A stretch of DNA of 64,000 nucleotides, taken from contig NZ_AJLS01000126.1 of the NCBI RefSeq assembly GCF_000307875.1, positions 1-64,000 of the forward strand. Direction: 5' to 3'. The stretch is from Neobacillus bataviensis LMG 21833 (GTDB lineage: Bacteria; Bacillota; Bacilli; Bacillales; Cytobacillaceae). The notes beneath the pieces were generated by a model. It was not told where the DNA came from. It was given only the letters and a program-made list of their open reading frames with translations, and ran no database searches. Below, in pieces: positions 17,740 through 26,368 of this stretch (the stretch's first letter is position 1; every line of letters begins with the position of its first letter). A program made the translations under genes and the position numbers.

Positions 17740-17877
17740 CCTTTGTCTGCCTCCTTTTAGTTGGTAAGATTTCATTCTTCTCCTAGACTGCCCTCTGTTT
17801 TGGTTTGTTCATTTTATGTGACAGGATATAAAAGTATGCCAAGGGTCACTCAAGTGATGTTATGAATACACAAATCC

Positions 17878-19782
17878 TCAATTAAAATCCTTGTGTGACA
17901 AATCCGTTAGGAGCTGTCCACCAGCTAATTTTTGATAATGGGCCAGGGAAATCAATGGAAAAACATATTCATAACAATGATAATTGAGATAAAAGGATCC
18001 TGCCATTCCCCTTCCTTTTGGGTAGGTCTTCGTCCAATCTTTTTCCTTCTTATCCACTAAAAAAGCTGCACCGTTTTCAATTTCTGGCGTAACTCCAGTT
18101 GCAGCTGCGATAAGTGTGTCAAGAGCCCAAGCGGTATGAGTGCGGGTACTTTCGCGGAGCGGCACATAACAATTTTTAATATCACTTTTACAGGATTCTC
18201 CCCAACCCCCATCGGGATTCTGAATATTCCGTAACCAAGTCAGAGCCTTTTGAATAGCTGGATGATTCGTGGAAACCCCAACTGCAACCATTCCCGTTAC
18301 AGCCGCCCATGTGCCATAAATATACACCCCCCATCGCCCCACCCAGGAACCATTCGAATTTTGCTGTCGCAACAGCCAACGAATCCCACGTTTCACCATG
18401 GGATGGTGATAATCCAAATGAGTATAGTTTCCGAAGAACTCTAAAGTCCTTCCCGTTAAATCAACCGTCGACGGATCAATCAATAAATCCTTTCCACCCT
18501 CTATCGGTAACAAGTTCAACACTTTCTTGTTCACATTCTTTTCGAATGCCGCCCAACCGCCATCATTGTTTTGCATGGAAATGAGCCAGTTTACTCCTCG
18601 ATCCCATGCCTGCCGGTAATCCACTTGCTCTATGGCCAAAGTACGGATCGACCTTAGCGCAGCTGTTGTGTCGTCAATATCTGGATGGATTGTGTTCATG
18701 TCCGCAAACCCCCAACCTCCCGGTAACAGGTTCGGTTCATGAATGGCCCAATCCCCATATTTTAGATGCTGACGGGAGAGAATGTAATGATTTGCCGTTT
18801 GAATCGTGTTGGATGAATAGGGAACTCCGGATTCTTGCAGAGCATAATTGATTAAAGTCGTATTCCAGACCGTAGCTGTCGTATACTGGCAGTGAAGTTC
18901 TCCATCGATCCGGCAGGTCATCGCCTTTAAACCTTGCACGGCACGAGTAATCACCGGATGTGTATTCGAATACCCCCTCGCCAGTAAGGCAAAAATCATA
19001 AGAGAGGTAGTGCTGAAATAATTTAAATAGGTGCCGTCCGGTTCGATTCGATCCAGCATATATTTTTCTGCACGATATAATGCCAATTCGCGAAGATTTA
19101 CATGGGATTTCAGACCCTTAATCCCCTGTTTAATCCATTTGATCACCGAGCGGGCCTCTTCTGCTTGATCCTCTGTAAAAAAACGAACTTCTTTTTTTTG
19201 AAACAAATCGGAGAGATTTGGTGATCGAGGCGTTCTCTTACGGAAATTCGTATTGGCGAGAATCAAAAATGGGATAATGTTCGCTCTTCCGTACACGGAG
19301 AGGTCAAAAAGATTGATGGGAAAGGAGTCTGGTAAAAGCATCACTTCAATATTAATGGGGAAATGCGGCCACGCACATTGTCCAGTTATGGCCAACATGA
19401 GTTTCAAAAACATATGGACTTCCGCGGCCCCTCCGCCCGCCATTATAAACCTTCTTGCTGCCTGGATTTCCTGGTCCTTCAGGTCCCGGTATCCAGAATA
19501 AAGAAGGGCATAATAAGCTTCCACAGTGGATGTCAGATTCCCTTTTTCCTCATCATGAAACAGCTTCCATGACCCATCTTCCTGCTGTTTTCCGGCGATA
19601 CGTTTCACCAATTCTTTTATGAACTCCTCGTCATTTATCTCCAATGTCCGTAATAAAATAATCATACTGCAATCTGTTGCGATCCCAGTCTCGAAAGGAT
19701 AACGCCAGGCGCCGTCCTCTGATTGATCCTGGACGAACTGATTAGCGATTCCGTTAATTTCCTTATATACCCGATTCTCCAT
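17878..19782 (-). CDS. sqhC: Sporulenol synthase / squalene-hopene cyclase family (SqhC)
   Basis: The 634-residue terpene cyclase has the catalytic aspartates in HPDIDDTTAALR (the DxDD motif) and many QW repeats such as QNNDGGWAAF, QNSNGSWVGRW and QNPDGGWGE. In B. subtilis SqhC converts tetraprenyl-beta-curcumene to sporulenol, a spore lipid; in related bacteria the family makes hopene. Family size and motif order agree. ATG at 19782 has GAGAGGA about 8 nt upstream and starts at the homologous N-terminus, whereas the ATG at 19821 adds 13 residues. It is transcribed away from the DUF2515 gene. No hopanoid-linked genes are adjacent, which favours the sporulenol role. Confidence 0.9.
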   Translation of the reverse strand: MENRVYKEINGIANQFVQDQSEDGAWRYPFETGIATDCSMIILLRTLEINDEEFIKELVKRIAGKQQEDGSWKLFHDEEKGNLTSTVEAYYALLYSGYRDLKDQEIQAARRFIMAGGGAAEVHMFLKLMLAITGQCAWPHFPINIEVMLLPDSFPINLFDLSVYGRANIIPFLILANTNFRKRTPRSPNLSDLFQKKEVRFFTEDQAEEARSVIKWIKQGIKGLKSHVNLRELALYRAEKYMLDRIEPDGTYLNYFSTTSLMIFALLARGYSNTHPVITRAVQGLKAMTCRIDGELHCQYTTATVWNTTLINYALQESGVPYSSNTIQTANHYILSRQHLKYGDWAIHEPNLLPGGWGFADMNTIHPDIDDTTAALRSIRTLAIEQVDYRQAWDRGVNWLISMQNNDGGWAAFEKNVNKKVLNLLPIEGGKDLLIDPSTVDLTGRTLEFFGNYTHLDYHHPMVKRGIRWLLRQQNSNGSWVGRWGVYIYGTWAAVTGMVAVGVSTNHPAIQKALTWLRNIQNPDGGWGESCKSDIKNCYVPLRESTRTHTAWALDTLIAAATGVTPEIENGAAFLVDKKEKDWTKTYPKGRGMAGSFYLNYHCYEYVFPLISLAHYQKLAGGQLLTDLSHKDFN

Positions 19783-19814
19783 ATTACCGATCCTCTCCCC
19801 AAAATTCTTCTTTG

Positions 19815-19842
19815 TATTCATATTCCGTGGGCAATATGAATA
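19815..19842. promoter_or_regulatory. 10-bp inverted repeat between divergent genes
   Basis: TATTCATATT (19815-19824) and AATATGAATA (19833-19842) form a perfect inverted repeat with an 8-nt spacer in the short space between sqhC and the DUF2515 gene. It could be an operator for both, or simply reflect AT-rich promoter DNA. Confidence 0.4.
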
Positions 19843-19851
19843 TGCATTCCT

Positions 19852-21039
19852 TTGATGGGGTGGATTGAAACAGTCAAAATAAACTTTGGTATAGGGTGGG
19901 TGATGCCGTTTTTGCTGGATTCTTTCTCAGATGTAAAAAAGGAATTGAAAAAAAAGATGAAAAAGAAATCTTCCGGCCTTCTGCCCTGTTTATCAGAAAA
20001 TGATAAACAATGTATTCACCATATAAGAGAACAGACAAGACAACTTAACCAAAACAATATAGCACGGACGCAAGCTTATTTTCAGTTTTACCTTAAGCAC
20101 CCTGAAATACATTGGGCCTTACTCGGACATATGGTATCGCGAAACGTCGGTTGGAACATGACGGATTTAAAAGGGGAATTGCTGACAAAACTTCTGCCTG
20201 AAAGAGATCAGATAGCTTTTTTTTCCTTTTTGGAACGTGGCAGTTGGTTGATTTTTCAAGATGTGTATCCTCAATTTTTGGTTTATGATCTAAGTGTGAG
20301 ATGCAGCCAAGAAATGTTCCACCTTTTACCTCATCTTTCCACTTCCACGTTCATGGAGACGTTGTGGCGTTATTTTTGGCATAGCGGGGATAGCTATACC
20401 TTGGCGATTGCGACGGTGATAAATGAACAAAGCTATTTGGAAAAAAGATTGATTCAAAATAATCATTTCAAAAACACTGTAACCGGTACGGTCAGCTTAA
20501 AAATGTATGATTTTTTGCGACTCAATAACATTCTTTTTCCCTACTGTGAAGAGGAAAAAAGGGAGAAAACTTCACTTGTAGGAGCTACCTCACGGCATTT
20601 CACTTCGCTCCACGAAAGAATATTATTCGGAAAAAAATTGTATTCCCTGCTCTTTCAGCGTGAAAAGATTTTGGCAGGGGTCATGAAATGGGCGCATGAA
20701 CGCCCTCACACGGGCTCACGGAAAGATTATTGGCCTGATTTGTTTAATGATGTAAATGAATCTTTTCCCCGTTCCCTTTATAAACGACGGGTCAAGAATT
20801 GCGTGTTGAGAAAGGGAGCCGAGCGGCTGTACAGCCCGCCTTTAAAATACGCCTGGCCGAATACCCCTCATGAAGATGCGGAGAGCGGTGATTGGTTTGA
20901 GGATTGGCATGTTCTGGATTATATTCATAAAGAAGTCAGTTTGAATGGGGAGATTTTAAATAATTATTGTAAAACCCTTGAAACAATTGAACTTGCGGTT
21001 ATGGCGAAGGAAGCCCTTCTGTTACGAGAAGAAGAATAA
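19852..21039 (+). CDS. DUF2515-family protein
   Basis: The product of up to 395 residues contains HPEIHWALLGHMVSRNVGWN, which matches the core of the DUF2515 family (B. subtilis YppC). It is soluble, rich in aromatic and basic residues, and ends with a charged tail. The start is uncertain: ATG at 19852 has no good ribosome site, and ATG at 19903 follows AGGGTGGGTG almost directly. It is divergent from sqhC, with under 70 bp between likely starts, so coregulation is possible. The biochemical role of DUF2515 is unknown. Confidence 0.75.
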   Translation: MMGWIETVKINFGIGWVMPFLLDSFSDVKKELKKKMKKKSSGLLPCLSENDKQCIHHIREQTRQLNQNNIARTQAYFQFYLKHPEIHWALLGHMVSRNVGWNMTDLKGELLTKLLPERDQIAFFSFLERGSWLIFQDVYPQFLVYDLSVRCSQEMFHLLPHLSTSTFMETLWRYFWHSGDSYTLAIATVINEQSYLEKRLIQNNHFKNTVTGTVSLKMYDFLRLNNILFPYCEEEKREKTSLVGATSRHFTSLHERILFGKKLYSLLFQREKILAGVMKWAHERPHTGSRKDYWPDLFNDVNESFPRSLYKRRVKNCVLRKGAERLYSPPLKYAWPNTPHEDAESGDWFEDWHVLDYIHKEVSLNGEILNNYCKTLETIELAVMAKEALLLREEE

Positions 21040-21093
21040 TCATAAACCCGAATGAAAAAAAATAAGCGAACCTTTCCGGAACGCATTACGAAT

Positions 21094-21121
21094 AGCCGTA
21101 TATCTCATGATATATACGGCT
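21094..21121 (+). terminator. Hairpin downstream of the DUF2515 gene
   Basis: AGCCGTATAT / ATATACGGCT forms a 10-bp stem with an 8-nt loop, followed by T-rich DNA without a clean T-run. It probably ends the DUF2515 transcript. Confidence 0.5.
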
Positions 21122-21123
21122 TA

Positions 21124-21310
21124 TATCATTTACCACAATCTGCCTGTATACGTTACCCCAAAGTCTGTATCACACCAATTGTATTTTCATCCACTGCAGT
21201 GAGCACACCCTCGGGATCCATCCAAGGGCGATTCGGGGCAATGTTCACGTAACGCGGCTCAACTTTCCAATAGTTTGACATGGTAGAACCCCATGAAGCA
21301 AATCCTTTTT
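21124..21310 (-). pseudogene. Remnant of a glutamate decarboxylase gene
   Basis: On the minus strand a short frame reads KGFASWGSTMSNYWKVE, then NRPWMDPEGVL and AVDENTIGVIQTLG, and stops. These match the region of GadA/GadB glutamate decarboxylases that precedes the PLP-binding domain (E. coli: [28 protein letters not shown]). At about 21154 one G is missing from TTGGGG; in the shifted frame the next residues are VTYTG, as expected. Upstream and downstream parts of the roughly 460-residue enzyme are absent. The surrounding 437 bp between 21040 and 21476 hold no other gene. It is a decayed fragment, and the glutamate/GABA acid-resistance function is lost here. Confidence 0.85.
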
Positions 21311-21406
21311 AATAATCAACATTTCACTTATATGACAAGTTTAATATACTTAAAATGATTTAATAAACGCTGCCAAAGGATTTATGATAAAATTTCCAAT
21401 ATAAAA

Positions 21407-21436
21407 AGCAGGCTTAAACCCAAAATCAGGCCTGCT
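21407..21436 (-). terminator. Intrinsic terminator of the busR-like gene
   Basis: The stem AGCAGGC / GCCTGCT is followed on the minus strand by a T-run. Confidence 0.75.
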
Positions 21437-21476
21437 ATTTAAAAGTGTAACGAGGTTAATTATTGAAGAATCAATC

Positions 21477-22094
21477 CTAATCCTCTAAAAAATGGAGGAC
21501 TCTATCATAGGTTTTATCATCGCCAATGATTAACAATACATCGCCTTCAAGAATTAAAGCATATGGCCCTGGTGAGATAATTAACTCACCTTTCCTCTTC
21601 ATGCCAATTACAGTTCCACCTGTATTTTGCCAGAACTTCGTTTCCGAAATGGTTTTTCCAATATGTATACAGCCTGGGAATATTTCCACCTCAATCGGCG
21701 CTAACGGATTTGTATGGCGAAGCTTGCCAGAGTAGTCCATGATCTTTCTTAGCGTCTCAAAAAGCTGATCATCAAGATTGGCTCTTTCTGAAATGAGTGT
21801 GTTCATCTGCTTTTCAAGATCCTTGATACTTGCCAGGTTGGAAAAACGGTGAATATACTTATACGCATTTTCCCGTGAAGAAATCACAATCCCGCTGCCC
21901 TTTGTAGAATGCACAATCTCCACATCTTCCAAAATCTTTATCGCCCTTCTAACAGTTTCGGGGGAAACCTTGTATTCACTTGCCAGGGTTGATCTGCCAT
22001 GGATCTTTTCCCCCACTTTAAACTTTCCATCATATATCCTATTTGCCAAATCGATGGCAATTCGCTCATAAGTTGGTATTTGCGCCTTTTGCAT
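21477..22094 (-). CDS. busR: GntR-type regulator with TrkA_C (RCK_C) domain, BusR-like
   Basis: The 205-residue protein has a GntR winged helix (ASEYKVSPETVRRAIKIL), a helical linker (about residues 85-120) and a C-terminal RCK_C/TrkA_C domain ending in GPYALILEGDVLLIIGDD. This architecture matches BusR of Lactococcus and Streptococcus, a repressor of glycine betaine import activated by c-di-AMP binding to the RCK_C domain. It is encoded alone, with its own terminator. It might control the OpuF operon 6-9 kb away or potassium genes, but this is inference; no BusR-type operator was confirmed. Similar GntR-RCK proteins also control potassium transport in other Firmicutes. Confidence 0.8.
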   Translation of the reverse strand: MQKAQIPTYERIAIDLANRIYDGKFKVGEKIHGRSTLASEYKVSPETVRRAIKILEDVEIVHSTKGSGIVISSRENAYKYIHRFSNLASIKDLEKQMNTLISERANLDDQLFETLRKIMDYSGKLRHTNPLAPIEVEIFPGCIHIGKTISETKFWQNTGGTVIGMKRKGELIISPGPYALILEGDVLLIIGDDKTYDRVLHFLED

Positions 22095-22249
22095 TGAAAT
22101 CCTCCACCACTATCATCAAAAATATGGATGTCTTTTATCATTTCACTATACCTTTTTTAGTGCCATTTTGCGAGCAAACAGGAAATTCATTTATATTCGG
22201 TCAAAATTGGACATAATTGTAAAGAGTCTTTTGAAATGGGGTGAGAAAT

Positions 22250-22816
22250 GTGAAACGAAAGGTTATCCTTATTTTCAGTATTTGTTTTATCATTTTTATG
22301 ACGGTCTTATGTATTTATTATCTCGTCAAAGGTGATTCCTCCAGATGGCAGGTCGCACTTGGCGGAATCTTAGTTAGTACTTTACCACTTCTCTTATTAC
22401 GGATGAAGCAAATTCCATTTAACATTCCCATCCTACTCGGTTTTTATTTTTTTATATTTTGTTCGTTATTTCTAGGTTCAATTGCAAGCTTTTATCTGCA
22501 TTACAAGTGGTGGGATTCTACCGTTCACTTTTACAAAGGAATGTTCATTGGTTTTGTTGGCATAGCCCTTTACAAACAAATGATCCCTGAAAAAGTCCGC
22601 CAAGATGTCTCATCCGGGATCCTCTTTCTTTTCGTGCTCTCACTTGCTGTATTAGCCGGTATTTTATGGGAAGTTTATGAGTTTGTCGGTGATTTGACCT
22701 TTACACGCACGATGCAGCGTGGTGGTAATACGGATACCATGTATGATTTACTTTGCGGTGTTGCCGGCGGTCTCATCGTTGCTTTTTACTCGTTGATAAG
22801 AAAAAAGAAAGTGTAA
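22250..22816 (+). CDS. Five- to six-helix membrane protein, first of a paralogous pair
   Basis: A protein of about 188 residues with five or six hydrophobic helices. Conserved features shared with the next gene are KWWDSTVHFYKGMF, GILWEVYEF and GGNTDTMYDLLCGVAGG, which resemble the WWD-H, E-x-x-E and D-T-x-x-D-L signatures of DUF2238/YjdF-like membrane proteins. GTG at 22250 follows GGGGTG by 7 nt; GTG at 22241 lies within that site. The stop is 16 bp before the start of the paralogue. Function unknown; the conserved acidic and histidine residues near the membrane could bind metal or protons. Confidence 0.75.
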   Translation: MKRKVILIFSICFIIFMTVLCIYYLVKGDSSRWQVALGGILVSTLPLLLLRMKQIPFNIPILLGFYFFIFCSLFLGSIASFYLHYKWWDSTVHFYKGMFIGFVGIALYKQMIPEKVRQDVSSGILFLFVLSLAVLAGILWEVYEFVGDLTFTRTMQRGGNTDTMYDLLCGVAGGLIVAFYSLIRKKKV

Positions 22817-22832
22817 AGTCGAGGTGGCATTT

Positions 22833-23414
22833 ATGAATCGGAAGCTCGTTATTATTTTTAGTTCATTATATGTTATTTTCATGGCCATTTTAGCAGTTTA
22901 TTACTTTAAAAATGGTGTAACCTTTAAATCAACCGTAGCCATTGGTGGAATTGTCTGTGGTGCCGTTCCACTTCTTTTAGCACTTTTTACAAAGCTTCAA
23001 TTCAATCTGCCCATAGTCATTTCCTATTTAATTTTCTTAATCGGTTCACAATATTTCGGATCAATCCGAGGATGGTATGGACTCGGCTGGTGGGATACTT
23101 TTATGCATTTGGTCAGTGGTGCCATTCTTGCCTTTTCTGGCATTGCTTTATATGAAAGGTTAATTCATAGAAATGCCGGGGATGAAATTTCTCCATGGTT
23201 TGTTTTCTTATTTACCCTCTCATTCGCAGCACTCGGGGGTGTTCTTTGGGAGATTTATGAATTTAGCTGCGACCAATTTTTTGGCATGACCTTACAAGGC
23301 GGCGGCAACAAAGACACGATGACTGATTTAGTTGCCGATGCCGTTGGCGGACTCGTGATTGCTATCTGGGCGGGAATTCGAACGAAGATCAAATTAAACA
23401 AAGTTTCAGACTAA
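22833..23414 (+). CDS. Membrane protein, second of the paralogous pair
   Basis: A protein of about 193 residues with the same helix pattern and motifs as its neighbour (GWWDTFMHLVSGAI, GVLWEIYEF, GGGNKDTMTDLVADAVGG). The pair looks like a tandem duplication that has since diverged considerably. ATG at 22833 has GAGGTGG about 6 nt upstream; the GTG in that site would add only three residues. A terminator follows, so the two genes form an operon. Function unknown. Confidence 0.75.
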   Translation: MNRKLVIIFSSLYVIFMAILAVYYFKNGVTFKSTVAIGGIVCGAVPLLLALFTKLQFNLPIVISYLIFLIGSQYFGSIRGWYGLGWWDTFMHLVSGAILAFSGIALYERLIHRNAGDEISPWFVFLFTLSFAALGGVLWEIYEFSCDQFFGMTLQGGGNKDTMTDLVADAVGGLVIAIWAGIRTKIKLNKVSD

Positions 23415-23448
23415 AAGGTACGCCATCACAAATCGGCGTACCTTTTTT
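23413..23448. terminator. Intrinsic terminator between convergent genes
   Basis: The stem AAAAGGTACGCC / GGCGTACCTTTT has T-rich flanks at the shared 3' ends of the membrane-protein operon and the aspartokinase gene. Confidence 0.85.
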
Positions 23449-23457
23449 CAATAACCC

Positions 23458-24819
23458 TTATACTGTTACAGCTGCAAAAAACTCCTCGTAGATGGCCTTA
23501 ACGGCTCTCTTTTCGTCCACTTCTTTGACACCAAACATCATACTGACCTCTGACGAACCTTGGTTAATCATTTCAATATTGACGCTTGCCTTTGCCAATG
23601 CTTTGGAGGCTCTTGCCATCGTCCCGACATTATGGCGCATGCCTTCCCCGACCACCATGATGAGCGCAAGGCTATGTTCGATTTTCACTTCATCAGCGTG
23701 TAATTCATTCTTAATCCGGTTGATTATATCTGCTTCTATTTTCTCATCGAGCTGGTTTTCTCTTAAGATGACGGACACATCGTCAATTCCCGAAGGGGTA
23801 TGTTCATAGGAAAGGCCACTATCTTCTAAAATAGCTAACAGTTTGCGGCCAAAGCCAACTTCCCTATTCATTAAGTATTTGCTTACATAGATGCTGCAAA
23901 ACCCTTCGTCACTGGCAATACCAATAACAGGACCGTTCGTGTTATCCCGTTCATTGACAATCCTTGTCCCTGGAGCGGCAGGGTTGTTTGTATTCTTAAT
24001 GTGGACAGGAATTCCTGCTCTAAATGCCGGGACAAGTGCTTCATCATGTAACACCGTAAATCCAGCATAGGAAAGCTCTCGCATTTCACGATAGGTCAAT
24101 TCCTTAATTTCCTTCGGTTTTTTCACGATATATGGATTAACGGAATAGACAGCATCCACATCCGTGAAATTTTCATAAAGATCCGCTTTTAGCGCATTAG
24201 CCAGAATGGAGCCGGTAATATCGGAACCACTTCGCGAAAATGTGAATACCTCGCCTTCTTCGCTGTAGCCAAAGAATCCTGGAAAAATTAATATCCCTGG
24301 GTGATCACGCAATGAATATAAGCGTTCATATGCTTCCGGTAATGCTTGAGCATTTCCCGGTTCAGCACTAACCAAAAGCCCCGCCTCTTTGGGATTTACA
24401 TATTCAGCGTCGATTCCCCGCTCTCGGAAATAAGCAGCCACTAATTTTGCGTTATTATCCTCACCACTCGCCTTGATCAAATCGAGAAACCGATCCTGTT
24501 TACTTTTGTCGCTCTCAAACCTGTTTACTAAATCTGCGTAAATTTCCTGAATAACCTCGTCGGGAAGATTACATTCTTCCGCTATCGCTGCATATCTTTC
24601 CATTACAGCTTCAAGCTTTTCCTTGGGATTTTGATTTTGTAAACATTTCTCAGCGCATTCAATCAATAAATCGGTAACCTTTGTATCTTCTGCAAATCTC
24701 TTCCCCGGAGCTGATACAACGACAACTTTTCTTTCAGGATCAGATACAACAATCTGAAATACCTTCTCAAGCTGTTTTCCGGATGCTAAAGAGGATCCAC
24801 CAAACTTTGTGACCTTCAT
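23458..24819 (-). CDS. Aspartate kinase (YclM/ThrD-like)
   Basis: The 453-residue enzyme begins with the kinase motif MKVTKFGGSSLASGKQ and carries SRSGSDITGSILA and two C-terminal ACT domains (VSMMFGVKEVDEKRAV is in the second). It phosphorylates aspartate, the first step to threonine, methionine, lysine and diaminopimelate. The long single-chain form without an internal start, together with NEEVGFGRKLL-like inserts (here NREVGFGRKLL), matches B. subtilis YclM (aspartokinase III) rather than LysC or DapG. It is a single gene; no lysine riboswitch was seen in the 180 bp upstream. ATG at 24819 lies downstream of GGGGATG. Confidence 0.9.
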   Translation of the reverse strand: MKVTKFGGSSLASGKQLEKVFQIVVSDPERKVVVVSAPGKRFAEDTKVTDLLIECAEKCLQNQNPKEKLEAVMERYAAIAEECNLPDEVIQEIYADLVNRFESDKSKQDRFLDLIKASGEDNNAKLVAAYFRERGIDAEYVNPKEAGLLVSAEPGNAQALPEAYERLYSLRDHPGILIFPGFFGYSEEGEVFTFSRSGSDITGSILANALKADLYENFTDVDAVYSVNPYIVKKPKEIKELTYREMRELSYAGFTVLHDEALVPAFRAGIPVHIKNTNNPAAPGTRIVNERDNTNGPVIGIASDEGFCSIYVSKYLMNREVGFGRKLLAILEDSGLSYEHTPSGIDDVSVILRENQLDEKIEADIINRIKNELHADEVKIEHSLALIMVVGEGMRHNVGTMARASKALAKASVNIEMINQGSSEVSMMFGVKEVDEKRAVKAIYEEFFAAVTV

Positions 24820-24955
24820 CGTTACATCCCCTACTCTTTTAAAAAAATATAATCTTTATTTTATTACAATTTTGAAAATATTCAAGAGTTTTTTTCCACC
24901 TTATATGTACATTTGTATTTTCAAGGGAGACATTCGCCTGAGAGTATGTAAAAAT

Positions 24956-24982
24956 AGTGAGATTCCATATGGAAATCTCACT
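24956..24982. terminator. Intrinsic terminator after the FMN reductase gene
   Basis: The near-perfect palindrome AGTGAGATT-CC-ATAT-GG-AAATCTCACT is flanked by A- and T-rich DNA. Confidence 0.8.
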
Positions 24983-24997
24983 GATTTTACGTACTTT

Positions 24998-25540
24998 TTA
25001 TAATTTTTTTGTTTTTTCAACCCAATCAATAAAGTTTTCCATTACGGTATCAAGAAATGCAAGGGTCGGTTCATGTGTCAAGTTGCCCTCCGCATCCATT
25101 TTTTCTAGTGCCGAATTGATTAAAACTTCGTTTCCTGGCAAAGTCAAGGCTCCCAATGCATGCAAGATTTGTCTTAGGTGAAGCTGTGCTCTAATGGTAC
25201 CTAAAACACCTGGCGTTGCACCTACCACCATAACTGGTTTCTTGATCATGACTTTGTCTACACGGGAAAACCAGTCCAGCGCATTTTTTAAGAAAGCAGG
25301 GATTGAATGATTATATTCTGGAGTGGCAATGAGGACTCCATCACTTTCAGCAACGATTTTTTTGATTTCCGTTACGACTTGCGGCGGTGTTAATTCATCA
25401 TCTTGGTTGTACATTGGCAGGTCTTCAATGGGAAGGATTTCAATATCCACTTTTTCCTGGTAGCGTTCCTTCATAAAAGCAACAAGTTTTTTATTAATCG
25501 ATTGTTTCCGATTACTTCCCACAATAGCAACTATTTTCAT
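24998..25540 (-). CDS. NADPH-dependent FMN reductase (azoreductase/quinone reductase family)
   Basis: The 180-residue flavodoxin-like protein starts VAIVGSNRKQSINKKL, with the phosphate loop for FMN, and contains TPEYNHSIPAFLKNALDW, the hallmark of the FMN_red family that includes B. subtilis YhdA azobenzene reductase and ChrR-like quinone reductases. It reduces flavin, quinones or azo compounds with NADPH in the cytosol. It is a single gene with a terminator. The natural substrate cannot be read. Confidence 0.85.
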   Translation of the reverse strand: MKIVAIVGSNRKQSINKKLVAFMKERYQEKVDIEILPIEDLPMYNQDDELTPPQVVTEIKKIVAESDGVLIATPEYNHSIPAFLKNALDWFSRVDKVMIKKPVMVVGATPGVLGTIRAQLHLRQILHALGALTLPGNEVLINSALEKMDAEGNLTHEPTLAFLDTVMENFIDWVEKTKKL

Positions 25541-25648
25541 CTTTCAATACCCCTTATCATCGATGTATTTTTTTCAATATAGTTACTATAGTAAATAATC
25601 AGCTAAAAACCAAGAAACCTGCTCAAATAAATTGGAGATTTCAAATTA

Positions 25649-26263
25649 TTAACGAATGATTTCGATAAAATGGGCAAGGATCCTTGCGGTTAATCCCCAA
25701 ATTGCTCGATTACCATAGCGGTAAAAATATTCCTCTATTCCTCTGGTACGCCATTTATAATTTTCACCGCCGGGGATTAAATCATACGGAAAACTTTTCT
25801 CCGGTTCTGCTTTTAATTGAACATGATGGATTTCTGGATCATTTTCAATTAAAAAAGACAGTGGAACCGTAAAAATCTCGCCAACCTCCGCAGGATTTGG
25901 CTGAATTTCTTCTGGTTTATTAATGTATCCCGCAAAAGGATAGAGAATCATTCCAAAGGGGGAAATCATATAATCCAAGGGATACACCCCTGTAATTTGC
26001 TCTTTATTAATTCCTAATTCCTCCACGGTCTCACGAATGGCTGCACCCGCTTCATCTACATCATCAGCATCCACTCTTCCCCCTGGAAAACAAATTTCTC
26101 CGGGCTGCCTCCTTAATTCAAGGGAACGAACCTCAAATAACACATGAATCCCATCCTCCTTTTGCAGCATGGGCACCATGACAGCATATTTTGAAAAAGT
26201 TTCACTTCCAAGTATTTTAGGTGAATGACCATTTAATTTGCCTAAAACCTTTTCCAACTCCAT
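25649..26263 (-). CDS. Nudix hydrolase, CoA pyrophosphatase-like
   Basis: About 204 residues. The Nudix box is seen as GGRVDADDVDEAGAAIRETVEELG, split here as GGRVDADDVDEAG plus AAIRETVEELG, preceded by LRRQPGEICFPGG, the extra motif of the NudL/YeaB group that cleaves coenzyme A and its derivatives to phosphopantetheine and 3',5'-ADP. ATG at 26263 follows GGGGGTG by 6-7 nt; earlier in-frame starts lack sites. The box is longer-spaced than in some members, but the key glutamates are present. It is a single gene. Confidence 0.85.
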   Translation of the reverse strand: MELEKVLGKLNGHSPKILGSETFSKYAVMVPMLQKEDGIHVLFEVRSLELRRQPGEICFPGGRVDADDVDEAGAAIRETVEELGINKEQITGVYPLDYMISPFGMILYPFAGYINKPEEIQPNPAEVGEIFTVPLSFLIENDPEIHHVQLKAEPEKSFPYDLIPGGENYKWRTRGIEEYFYRYGNRAIWGLTARILAHFIEIIR

Positions 26264-26330
26264 GATTTCACCCCCATTCATTCCATTACTTACTATTACC
26301 ATACCACTTTTTATGTAATCTTTGGAAAAA

Positions 26331-26361
26331 AAACAATCCAACAATTGAAGTTGGATTGTTT
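26331..26361. terminator. Intrinsic terminator of the homogentisate operon
   Basis: The stem AAACAATCCAAC / GTTGGATTGTTT lies between the Nudix gene start region and the hmgA stop. Confidence 0.8.
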
Positions 26362-26368
26362 CCTAAGT

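Noticed and set aside
21052..21252. Plus-strand 66-residue ORF
   Set aside because: It has no ribosome site or homology, and the minus strand here carries glutamate decarboxylase codons.
24820..24997. Lysine riboswitch upstream of aspartokinase
   Set aside because: The short AT-rich leader has only the terminator of the convergently placed FMN reductase region; no L-box pattern was seen, in keeping with a YclM-type gene.
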